Part shown: positions 33,909-45,265 of the stretch, one piece after another
How positions within the stretch are numbered: the first letter of the stretch is position 1
How the letters are laid out: every line of letters begins with the position of its first letter
Assembly (NCBI GenBank): GCA_027596075.1
Contig: JADGJC010000005.1
Location: 248,001 to 312,000 of the forward strand
DNA: 64,000 nucleotides
Direction of reading: 5' to 3'
Origin: Rhizophlyctis rosea
Lineage: Eukaryota; Chytridiomycota; Chytridiomycetes; Rhizophlyctidales; Rhizophlyctidaceae
Position numbers and translations under genes: made by a program
Notes under the pieces: model-generated
Told to the model about the DNA's origin: nothing
Database searches by the model: none
What the model saw: the letters and a program-made list of their open reading frames with translations, nothing else

Positions 33909-34533
33909 ATGCGCACGTTCAACCTCCTCGCCCTCCTCGCCCTGTGCATCACCCTCATGGGGTCTCTAACAGTCGCTGCTCCTGCACCTCAAGACTCCGA
34001 GAGTTCTGGCCCACCTGTGGGACAAGTGACAGATGCAACAATCAATGGCAACCCTTTTGAAGGGGCCACGTTTGCTATCAAGAATTTCGTTGCTGGTGAT
34101 GATAACACTCTCAAGGTGAGGCATTGCGGTCCCTGTACATCGCATCTTCTCCAATCCGTACTTACCAAATCCATGTTGAAACAACCAGGCGCAAGGGATC
34201 CTCCATGCAGTCTACCAAGGCCAAACCATCGCGGAACCCATCACTCTCCCCGTCCGTTCCATCAACGATAAACCCGTTTCAGGTCTCTCCCGCCGTCAAC
34301 TCTCCTGCTCCATCCTCAATCTCGACCTCGGACCCTTGAACTTGAACCTCCTTGGTCTTGTTGTCGATCTCAATGAAGTAATCTTGGTGTTGCGAGCGGT
34401 CCCCGGTGCTAATGCGTTGCTGGGCAACTTGTTGTGTGCTGTTACGGGGTTGTTGGATGCTGGAGGTCTTCTGAGCTCTTTGGTTGGGAGTTTGAACCAG
34501 ATTTTGGGGTTGTTGGGGGTTTTGAACTTGTAA
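33909..34533 (+). CDS. Small secreted protein with a bacterial-type hydrophobic domain
   Basis: Two exons (33909-34115 and 34189-34533) give 183 residues. A strong signal peptide (LLALLALCITLMGSLTVAA) is followed by a Pro/Ser-rich spacer and a short beta-like segment (INGNPFEGATFAIKNF, FVAGDDNTLK). A dibasic LSRRQ is a possible Kex2 site. The remaining ~75 residues are very hydrophobic with two cysteines: CSILNLDLGPLNLNLLGLVV, then DLNEVILVL, PGANALLGNLLCAVTGLLD and LLSSLVGSLNQIL. I know the LGPLxLxLLGLVVxLN...GNLLCAVAGLLD pattern from secreted actinobacterial proteins of unknown role. Function unknown; possibly a small cell-surface or hydrophobin-like coat protein. Confidence 0.75.
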
Positions 34534-35269
34534 ATTGGTGTAGGATAGAGCGTGTAAATAGTGAATGATGTTGGGAGTTTTGTTTTCGAAGTTTTGTATG
34601 TTCACATATTTGTATAGTAGTAGCGAATAGTGATTGTTCAAAATATGATTTTGTTTTTCAATCATTTAAATTGGTTGGATTTTACATTATTGTGCATTGA
34701 AGGCTTCAGTCCGCAGATCAGTCAGTTTGAATGTACCTTTATTTATCTTCACAGTAGTCGTCGATATGCATTGCTTGTTTACTTGGAAAATCTCTGGCAT
34801 GCGGCATGCGAAAAGACACGTCAATGTACAATTCAATTACACTCATCAATATGTGACTGTATGTATGCCAATGTGTCAATATTGAACACTTTCACGGGCC
34901 TTATGGGTCTTGGAGAGTGGATCTAATGTCAGCTGATGTCCGACCCATTCAGACACGGGAGGTGAAGCTGCGCCATGAATCTGACTGATTTTGTGCTTCA
35001 TTGAATGTCCGACCAGTCAGAATTGCTTCCACAACGCTCAAACTTCAACACACCAGCTGGATACCGAGCCCCATTTTATGTCAACCTGACTCGCCATTTC
35101 ATCACTCTCTCGGTTGGAGCGACTTTCCCACACATATACCCCTCACTATCTTTAACTCATACAGCAAGCCGCTCGCTTGTCATCGGGTCCCACTAATAGC
35201 CCCATCATACAACCCACCCGGTCCCTTCACTAACTTCAACACCATCATTTTCGTTTCAACTTCATACGC
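34534..35269. other. Intergenic region
   Basis: About 740 bases between the secreted-protein gene and POL2; an AT-rich tail followed by a C/A-rich leader. No gene seen. Confidence 0.55.
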
Positions 35270-38200
35270 ATGACCTTCGGCCTCGTCTCATCACGAGGTA
35301 GAGGGCGAGGAGGCGGGTCGGGCCGCTTCAACAAACACTCTAACGGCGGCAGACAATCTGGAGGCGGATGGCAGTCACGCAACGCTGACCGGTCAACGAA
35401 TGGCAACCACAACCAAAGTGATGCACCAGGCGGCAGTTCCAACGGCGCACAGGGGTTTGGGCAACCCGTGCTGGACCAGCGGTCATTTGCGGACTTGCGG
35501 GTAGAAGAGGTCAAAGAAAGGGACGAGCTGGATGATCGGATGGGGTTTTATCGGTTTGTGGAGGGGGAGGACAAGGTTGGGTGGATGGTTAATATTCATC
35601 CGGTATGGGTTCCGCCTGTTTACTTCAACTCTTATATCGTTGACCTGACCAAATACTCAGACCATTCTCATCGATGAAACAAATTCCATGGAGACCGCAA
35701 GAGCTGCGGTGGATCTGTATTTTCTGGAAGAAGACGGAAGAATGTTCAAATCTACCATCATATTTGAACCATACTTCCTGGTGGTTTGCAAAGTATGTCC
35801 ACCATCGGTCACAAGCATATATGGGGTGTACTTACTAATGTTACATTTTGGAAGCCTGGAACGGAAGGTGACGTCGAAGACTATTTGCGACGACGGTTCG
35901 AAAAAACCATATTATCTGTAAAACGGGAAATGAAAGAAGATTTGAGTCTGGTATGTGGGACAAGCAGCAAGGTTTCATCTGAGCATGTACACTAAGATGA
36001 GATTCGACACTTTCCGGCAGTCCAATCATCTGATGGGCCACAAAAGACAAGTCTTGAAACTCAGTTTCCGGAATGTGCATAACCTACTGCAAGTGCGAAA
36101 AGAACTCTTGCCCGCAGCGATGAGAAATAGGAAGAAAAACGATGCAACAGGCGCATACGATGAACTGGCAGAGTATGTAATATCAATCGTTGCGGGTAAC
36201 GTGCTCGATGTGATTCGGGAACTCATACCTTGTTGAATTGATTAGGATTGCCGGTTACGCCATGGGCAACAATAAATCGTACAAAGTGGAACGAGACGCA
36301 TTGGGATGCATAGAGGAACTCAGAGAGTATGATGTGACGTACTACATCCGAGCAGCGATTGACTGCGGTTCGTGTCCCTCCTGGATTTCATTTGCACGGG
36401 AGCGCTTTGGGGCAAAAGCTTACTGACCCTCAACCGCAAACCAGATCTCCGTGTCGGACTATGGTACAACGTCAAAGCCATCCGAAACCGCATCATCCTC
36501 CAACCCCGACCAGACAAAGTCAAGCGTGCGGATCCAGTCGTCCTCGCATTCGATATCGAGACGACGAAGTTGCCATTGAAGTTTCCGGATGCGACGATTG
36601 ATAGTATTATGATGATTTCGTATATGATTGATGGACAGGTGGGGGCGGGGCGAATTGGGATGAGGGAGGGTGATGGGTGATAGGTGACTGATGCACGGTG
36701 GTCTTTTGTGGGTGGCAGGGGTTTTTGATCACGAATCGAGAGATTGTATCTGAGGATATTGAGGATTTTGATTATACGCCTAAACCAGAGTATGAAGGGC
36801 CGTTCACTATTTTCAATGAAGAGAATGAGGTAAAAGACATACTCCACGTCTTCAGGAACTACCCCTCAAACTGAGAAACGCCAACTGACTTCCTGCCCAT
36901 AGGCCGCACTCCTCCGCCGCTTCTTCGAACACATCCAAGAAGCCCGTCCGACCATTATCGTAACATACAACGGCGACTGGTTCGACTGGCCGTTCGTCGA
37001 AGCGCGTGCGACGGCGAATGGGATGGACATGAAGAAGGAGATTGGGTTCGCGAAGGATTCTGAGGACGAGTATAAGAGTACTTATGCTATTCATATGGAT
37101 GCGTTGTGTTGGGTGAAGCGGGATTCGTATTTGCCGCAGGGGAGTCAGGGGTTGAAGGTTAGTTTTTGGGTTTTTTTGGGGGTGGAGGTTGGTGGGTTTG
37201 AAGGTTGAATTTTTTGCTTTTGGTGTTCGTTTGTTTAGGCGGTTACCACGGCGAAGTTGGGGTATAATCCGATGGAACTTGATCCTGAGGATATGACGAG
37301 GTTAGTGTTTTTGATTTGCATTTTTGATTTGGCTTCTTTGGTTCGTCATGTGTCGCATTTCTGAATTTCATGCTCTTTGGTTTTGTTTATTAGATTTGCG
37401 TCCGAGCAACCGCAAACACTAGCACAATACTCCGTCTCCGACGCCGTAGCGACGTACTACCTATACATGAAATACGTGCACCCGTTCATCTTTTCGTTAT
37501 GTAACATCATCCCCATGAACCCGGACGATGTTTTGCGGAAGGGGTCTGGAACGTTGTGTGAGGCGCTTTTGATGGTTTGTTTCACGCATTTTCTCCTTTA
37601 TGTCCAACACCCGCATATCTCACACATTGTGTATGACAGACACAAGCCTTCCAAGCCGGCGTGATCATGCCCAACAAGCATATGGAAGCGACGGGGAAGT
37701 TTTTTGAAGGGCATTTGTTGGAGAGTGAGACGTATGTTGGTGGACATGTTGAGGCGTTGGAAGCTGGGGTTTTTAGGAGTGATTTGCCGGTGAAGTTTAG
37801 GCTTGTTCCGGGGGCTTTGCAGCAGGTGAATATAGAGTGTGAATTCGAGTGCATATTCTTAGGAACGCAATGAGGTTAGCTTGTACTGATTGCTTTCGAT
37901 ATTGTTATAGCTTATTGATGAGGTGGATCAAGCGTTGAATTTCAGTATTGAGGTGGAAGGGAGGTTGAAATTGGAGGAGGTTGCGAATTATGATGAGGTG
38001 AGGAGTGCGCTTGGTAACTTTCTTTGAATGCGTAGTGTCCTGATCCTCTCTACCGACAGGTGCGTGGAGAGATCGTTCGTGCCCTCGAAGAACTCCGTGA
38101 CACACCCAACCGCAACGAAAGGCCTTCGATTTACCACTTGGACGTCGCCGCAATGTACCCCAACATCATCCTCACGAACCGTCTCCAACCCGACGCCATT

Positions 38201-41200
38201 GTCGACGACGAAACCTGTGCTGCATGCGATTTCAACAACGGTCCGGGAAGCATCTGTCAGCGGAAGATGTTATGGTCCTGGCGTGGAGAGTTCTTCCCTG
38301 CTAAACGGAGCGAGTACAACATGATCCGCAACCAGATGGAGACGGAGAAATTCCCTGGCAAACGTCCGACGGATCCGCCTAGAGCGTTTCATGACATGAC
38401 GAGTGGGGAACAGGACGCGTTGATCAAGAAGCGGTTGTCGGAGTATAGTCGAAAAGTGTATAACAAGATCCATGAGACGAAGATGATTGAGAAGGAGTCG
38501 ACGGTTTGTCAGAGGGAGAACCCGTTTTATGTCAATACTGTGCGGGCGTTCCGGGATCGGCGGTACGAGTATAAGGATTTGTTGAAGAAGACTAAGAAAG
38601 TTCTTGATGATGCGAATGCTGACGGAGATCTCGGCAAGATTGACGAAGCGAAGAAGTTGATTGTCGTTTACGACTCTCTCCAACTTGCGCACAAGTGTAT
38701 CCTGAATTCGTTCTACGGGTACGTCATGCGGAAGGGCGCACGGTGGCATTCGATGGAGATGGCGGGGATTGTGTGTTTGACGGGGGCGAAGATCATTCAG
38801 TTGGCGCGGAGTCGGGTTGAACAGATTGGACGACCGTTAGAGTTGGACACGGACGGTATCTGGTGTATTTTCCCGCAGACTTTTCCTGAGAATTATTCGT
38901 TCAAGTTGACGAACGGGAAGAAATGGCCTATTTCTTATCCGTGTGTTATGTTGAATCATTTGGTTCATGCGCAGTTTACGAATCATCAGTATCAGGATTT
39001 GGTGCCGGGTAGTGACGGTGGCGGTGGGGAATGGAAAGTGAGCAGCGAGAATAGTATTTTCTTTGAGGTTGATGGGCCGTACCGGGCGATGATTTTGCCT
39101 AGTTCGACGGAGGAGGATAAGTTGTTGAAGAAGCGGTATGCGGTGTTTAACCATAATGGCACACTCGCAGAATTGAAAGGCTTCGAAGTCAAACGTCGAG
39201 GAGAACTAAAGCTCATCAAAATCTTCCAGTCGCAAATCTTTAAAGTCTTTCTCGAGGGTTCGACGCTTGAGGAATGTTATGCCGCCGTAGCGAGCGTTGC
39301 GAACCAGTGGCTTGATGTATTGTATAGCAAAGGCGCTGATCTGGACGATTCGGAGCTTTTTGAGCTTATTTCGGAGAATCGGAGTATGTCGAAGAGTCTT
39401 GAGGAGTATGGAGCGCAGAAGAGCACGAGTATTACGTGTGCGAAGCGGTTGGCGGAGTTTTTGGGGGATCAGATGGTTAAGGATAAAGGGTTGAATTGTC
39501 AGTTTGTTATTTCGTCCAAGCCGGCGAGTTTACCTGTTTCGGAACGGGCGGTGCCTGTTGTGATTTTTCAGGCTGAGGCGAGCGTGAAGAGACATTTTTT
39601 GAGGAAGTGGTTGAGGGATTCTGGTGTGGGGGGCGAGTTTGATATTAGGGGGATATTGGATTGGGGGTATTATTTGGAGAGGTTTGGGGGCGTTGTGAGG
39701 AAGTTGATTACTATTCCGGCTGCGATGCAGGATGTGGGGAATCCTGTGCCGAGGGTTAGGCATCCTGAGTGGTTGATGAAGAGGGTTTTGGCGAAGGATG
39801 ATCGGTTGAAGCAGTGGAGGATTACGGATATGTTGGGGAGGAGGGGGGAGGAGGAGGGAGGGGATGGGGGTGTGGGTGAGGATACGGCGGTGGACGGGTT
39901 TGATGAGGAGAGTGACGGGGAGGGTGAGGAGGGTGGGACGGGAGGGGGGAACGGCGGGGGGATTGCGGATATGGAGGATATTGGGAATGAGGGTGGGGCG
40001 GGGAAGGGAGGGTTGGCACGGAACGGGAAATTGGTGCCGGTTGTTCACAAGTCGACGACAACGAATGGGAAACGGACGCATGCGCAGATGCAGGAGAATG
40101 ATGTTGATCCATTGGGCGAGATGCCGGATCCGTTGACGGATTATAAGGGGTGGTTGGCGTATGAGAAGAAGAAGTGGAAGAGACGACGGGCGGAGCGGGT
40201 TGCGTTGAGGAAGGCTGGAGTGCTGAGGGTTGTTAGTACTGGTGGGACCGGCGTGCAGGATTACGTGAGGCGACAGATTCAGAACCTGCATAACTTGCCG
40301 TGGCAGATTTTGCAAGTTGCTGAGACGGACATTCCGGGGGATTTCAAGGTGTGGGCGCTGATTGGTGGCAACCTGCATTCGGTGAAGATGTCAGTGTTGC
40401 GGACGTTGTTTGTTAACAGTCGGTTCCCGGATCCGGAAGAAAACGCGGACCGACCGGGGTTGAGGATGCAACGTATCGTTCGGACGTTGCCGAGGTCACA
40501 TCCTTGTTTGCATTTGTATGAGTTGACGATGACGGAGACGTTTTATCGTGAGAACGCGGGGATGTTTGCGTCGATGTTTAATCACCAGCAGATTGAAGGG
40601 GTGTACGAAGCGCAGGTACCCTTACTTTTCCGGGCGTTGATACAGATCGGGTGCGTTGCGACGATTGATAAGAACCGGGTTATGGCGCGTGGGTTGGAGG
40701 ATCGGTTCCAGTTGGAGGAGTTTGTGCATCATTCTGTTGATCCGCGGCATCCGTATTTGAATAAGAGTGGGGGGTTGGGGTGGTTGTATCTTTTCCATGC
40801 GTATACGGGGACGAGGCAGTTTTTGACGTTGGTTAGTTTGGTTATGGGGAAGGCGTGGGTTTTTGTTGTGGAGAGTTCGGGGAGTCGAGAGGGGTTGCCG
40901 AATGTGAGGCAGATGTATGCTGAGAGGAGGGGGGTTGCGAGTGCGGAGGGGTTGTCGCAGGGAGGGAGTCAGTCGCGGAGTCAGATGGCTTTGGCGGCTG
41001 CGGGGGAGCCGGAGGCGTTTGTGTATCCGGAGGAGTTGGAAGTTGTGTATTCGGTGCATAAGACGGAGCATGAGGCTATGTTGGGAGTTAATCGGGCGTT
41101 GAGGGATTATCAGGATCAGAGGAGGGGTGCGACGGTTCTTGCTGTGCAGTCACCGCGGACGACGCGACGGTTGTTGATGGATGGTGTTTCGTTGATACAT

Positions 41201-43336
41201 GATTTCCCGTGTGTGACTATTCCTTCACATAAGCGGGACGCACTCTTTCCGGCGTTGGGTTGGCAGAAATACGCTGCGGGACGCATGGTATCGCATTTCT
41301 TGAATTTGAATGGGTTCTTGAAGGAACGTATTGCGTTGGCGCGGTATGCGGATGTGCCGTTTTGTAACATCGAGTTGGATTATACGGTTTTCATATCGGA
41401 TCTTAGTCTTGCACGACGACTGAAGCGGGCGGATATGGTGCTTTGGTTTTCGCTTGCGGAGAAGCCGGATTTGGGCGGGCGGGAGCAGGATGATAATCAG
41501 TGTGAGTTGGATGAGTTGGTTAATCCTGAGATGAATGCGCCGGGGAGTTATTCGACTGTTTGTATGGAGATTGATGTTTGGGATTTGGCGTTGAATACGT
41601 TGATTCAGAGTACTTTGGTGAATGATTTGGAGGGTGGGGGGAGGGCGGGGGGACCTATTGCTGCTGCGACGGAGCAGCATGGGCAGTTGTTGGATGGGCA
41701 TGTGAAGNNNNNNNNNNCCCCCCCGCCCGCCCCCCCCCCCCCCCCCCGGCCCGCTCCCCCCCCGCCCCCGGGCCCGCCCCCCCCCGCGCCTCCCCCCCCG
41801 GCGGGCGCGCCGCACAACCCCCCGGGCCCCGGGCATGGGAATGAAGTTCGGACGATATCGGCTGCGGATGAGAGTCAGATTACGCCGGCTACGTTCAATA
41901 TTTTGAAGCAATTGGTGAAGAGTTGGGCGGAGGAAGTCAATCGGGGGAGTCAGTTTGCGTCGGTTATGTTGGAGCATTTGTATCGATGGCTTACGGCTTC
42001 GTCGTCGCGAATGTTCGATCCGGCATTGTATGCGCTCGTGCATGGGTTGATGCTTCGGTTGTTCCTGCAACTTGTGGCGGAGTTCAAGCGGTTCGGTAGT
42101 CAGATTGTGTATGCTTCATTTGACCGGATCGTGATCGCGACGAGTAAAGTGGAGCTGGTGAATGCGATTGGGTATGGGCGGTATGTGATTGAAGCTATGA
42201 TGAAGAAACCTATTTTTGAGGCGATGGAGCTTCGACCGGCGCGATTTTGGGATCATTTGATATGGATGGATGCGTATAATTACGGAGGGTTGCATTGTCA
42301 TAATCCGGATGAGCTTTTGAGTGCGGCTGTTGCGGCGAAGGAAGGGAGGGTGACGGATGTGAGGGCGGTTACGACTGTTGAGATGGTGTGGAATATTGCG
42401 AATTACTTGCCGCCGGCGATTGAGGCGCAGTTGATTAAGGCTTGTACGGAGTATATTACACATGTTGGGAAGTTGAAGAGGGAGATGAGGGAGAGGGGTG
42501 GTGGGGGTGGTGGGGGTGGAGGTGGGGAACGGATTAATATGGATGCGTTAAATGGACGGCATAGGGAGTTGTTTTCAAAGGTTATTCATCGGCGGTTGTT
42601 GAATGTCATTCCGCACTTGAAACGGACGACGTCGCAGGATGATCCTTCGTGGCAGTTTCCGTTCCTTCCTGGGTCGCATTTGACGCTCAAGAACCCGGCG
42701 TTGGAGTTCATCAAGAGCATATGTCATATCTTCGGGTTGAATAAGACGATCGAAGACGAGGTTCGGCTTTTGCGGAGGGATTTGTTGAGTATTATTGGGA
42801 TGAGGGAGTTTGATGACGATGCTGTTTTTGTGAATCCTTGTGAGGCGTTCCGGTTGCCGCAGGTTATTTGCGAGTTTTGTAATCATTGTCGGGATTTGGA
42901 TTTGACGAGGGATAAGGATTTGTTGCCTAGGCGGGCGGATCCTGGGGATGTGCAGGATGAGAATGTGGATGGGGGGCGGGGCGGTGGTGGTGGTGGAGGC
43001 GGGAAAGGGAATGACGTTTTGCAGGGACTGGTGGGAGCGTGGACGTGTCCGGCGTGTCAGACCGAGTACGATCGGATGGGGATTGAGCAGCGGTTGGTGG
43101 ATATTGCGCATCGGCGGCTGGCGGCGTGGCAGCAGCAGGGTGTGAAGTGTGGACGGTGTCGGACGGTTGTGGCGGAAGACTTGAGGGAGCATTGTCCGAA
43201 TTGTTCTGGGGCGGTTAGAACGGAGTTTTCGAGGGGGGAGTTTTTGAGGCGGATGAAGGTGTTTGGGAATATTGCGCGGTTTCATCGGATGGGGATGTTG
43301 GAGGAGGTTGTTGAGTGGATTTTGGGGAGGGCGTAG
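35270..43336 (+). CDS. POL2: DNA polymerase epsilon catalytic subunit
   Basis: The leading-strand replicase. Thirteen exons fit in phase: 35270-35602, 35661-35792, 35855-35950, 36021-36172, 36246-36367, 36445-36638, 36719-36829, 36903-37157, 37239-37300, 37394-37574, 37640-37825, 37911-37997 and 38060-43336; about 2,395 residues counting the gap. The N-terminus is Gly/Arg-rich. Proofreading motifs: [12 protein letters not shown] (Exo I), [11 protein letters not shown] (Exo II) and [13 protein letters not shown] (Exo III). Polymerase motifs: [17 protein letters not shown] (A), [15 protein letters not shown] (B) and ELDTDGIWC (C). All catalytic acids are kept. The C-terminal half is the inactive polymerase-like domain, ending in two zinc modules: CEFCNHC with CPAC, and CGRC with CPNC, for binding the other subunits. 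The gap at 41708-41717 plus a Pro-rich stretch to about 41830 interrupts the inactive half; the frame stays open by chance. A Gly-rich loop lies near 42500. Confidence 0.97.
41708..41830. other. Assembly gap and poly-C artefact inside POL2
   Basis: A 10-base N run is followed by about 110 bases of nearly pure C and G that would code Pro, Ala and Gly only. The surrounding coding sequence is T/G-rich at third positions, so the block does not fit. It resembles the poly-C noise next to the other N run. The true POL2 segment here is probably missing or wrong. Confidence 0.8.
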
Positions 43337-44327
43337 TGTGCGGTTGGTGGTGGGGAGGATGATGGTTGGGATTATTGTAAGATGTACCATTTTTCTGTAA
43401 ATACATATCTCGGCTTGAGACCAGTGCGCACTTCCTGTCGTTTGACAAGTGGGATTCGTTTTTTTCAAATGGACTGACATATAGTTTTGCTTGCAAAAGG
43501 TGAACCGACTGATCTGGAAACTCTGATTGCATTGAAACCTTGCTTGTTTTAAGACGCCTGATGTATACAAATGCGTTCCTAAACTATACAAACACAATGT
43601 ACGATACATGACTTATAGTACATCAACGCTAAGCTAATCCTATCTACAAGACGACCTGAAAAGCAAAAATGCGTCAATCCGGCCACGCAACACATTGCAC
43701 AAAAGTCAGAAGCGACGACAGGGAAGGATGAAAACTCGAGGTGCGACACTGGGCACCGGAACTGCAAGCCTCCCATCTACCGCAGGTTGCCATACAGGAC
43801 CCTCACGCGGATTTGTGGTTTGGAGTGGAGATAAGCACCTAGGCACAAACACCCGTGGAAAAAAAAGTCTGACGGTCTTGACCGATCCCGTTCGCTGGCC
43901 TCGCACACCTTCCTTAATGGTCTGTCTGTCGCTTCACGTACCTTTATGGGAGATTGGAGGAAGCTTGTGGGTTTGAAGTGATGGAATGAATCGGATGTCG
44001 GTGATGGTGTCTGTGTTGTGTGGATGTTAGAATCGGAAGAGATGATTGGAGGACTGGGGTTGAGAGTGTTACCTCTTGAGAGATTCGAAAAAATGGAAGA
44101 ATGGATCACGAAAAAACGTTGAGAGATGTGGGGACCCTCCTGGCTTTTATAGAAGTGCAGAATGCCCCATTCCCGACAAACGATGCACAGCAATGATCAG
44201 CAAACTTGGATTCCATGATTGACACAAGGGCCCCGGTTCGCAAATCGCACATCCCCAGCCCCCTCATATTGAACATTTCGTATAGATTTTCGGTGATTGA
44301 CGATCGATCGCCGTAACTCCGTAGCTG

Positions 44328-44545
44328 GACCTCAGGATTTTCTTGACGATTTTCACATTCATGAATTATGTAATGGGATGGTATATCCCCGACGTCATAT
44401 ACGTTGGTGCTGGGGGTTCTGAATTACATAAGGGGATTGACCTTAGGATTTTCTTGGCGATTGTCATTCATGACTTAGCTTATGTGATGGTATATCCCCG
44501 ACGTCATGCACGTTGGTCTTGAGGGTCTGATTTACTCAAGGATTT
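44328..44545 (+). repeat. 111-base tandem duplication
   Basis: Two diverged units, starting at 44328 (GACCTCAGGATTTTCTTG) and 44439 (GACCTTAGGATTTTCTTG). Both contain GATGGTATATCCCCGACGTC followed by AYACGTTGGT-like or GCACGTTGGT sequence and a TCTGAATT/TCTGATTT end. The exactly kept block across the GACGTCA core is a CRE-like motif, so the repeats may be a duplicated regulatory segment. They lie at the 3' end of the weak minus-strand frame at 44504-45265. Confidence 0.65.
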
Positions 44546-45265
44546 GCGAAATCCTTCACCCGGTGCAATGTAAGCATTCATCCTCAACGAAATATTGCGC
44601 ATCGCGGTCACCATGGGTTTTTCAATGATAAAGCCCGGCACGAAAGTGTTGTTCATTGTGAAAGTTATGGGCAATGGGCTGAGCAGCTTGACGGATTGGG
44701 AATCTAAGGGTCTTGAAGATGGATGTAAACTCATGACCATAATGGTTGTCATGGAGCGGTTAGCACTCAACGTTGCCGTGTTGGATGAAAGAAAGCTATG
44801 TGAACAAGATGGATGGTATCCAATTTGCCAGTGGGATGTTGTTCTCAAACAACTAAGTGCTTTCCTTTCGCACCGCTTGTGCAATTAAACGTGACTGTCA
44901 TATGCCTTCAAACTGAAAAACTGTGCGAAACGCTCATCCTTGGGAATCATTTGGCAGGACACCGTCGTTATTGGTGTACATGAGGAGGAGGAGGAAGGAC
45001 CCGTACTGGAGCTGTTGCCCAGACATCCCGGATTGTTCTTAGTCACGCAGGACAGCGGGATGGTGTTTTGCTTCAATGAGAAGATGAAAGGATCCTCGTG
45101 GGATCCGCCAGATGCGGTTGCGGGCGGTTTTGGGACGGCGGAGTTTGTGAATAGCGAAATGAAAGGGGCGGAAGAGGAGGGACCGGGCGGCGGGTTGATG
45201 GGATTCAATCGGCGGTCGTCGTCGTGACTGTTGCCCCCTAGCTTAGAGGGTAGTGGGGACGCCAA
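44504..45265 (-). CDS. Possible Ser/Cys-rich protein, weak
   Basis: Two adjacent minus-strand frames look mildly protein-like: an upper one rich in Pro/Ser with several Cys (FIFSLKQNTIPLSCVTKNN) and a lower one (LLSPLPITFTMNNTF, IIEKPMVTAMRN). Neither begins with a convincing ATG, no splice pair was confirmed, and plus-strand frames overlap them. It may be one spliced gene for a small secreted protein, or chance. Confidence 0.2.

Noticed and set aside
41718..41830. Pro/Ala/Gly-rich insert in DNA polymerase epsilon
   Set aside because: It lies next to an N run and has pure C/G composition, so artefact is more likely than coding sequence.
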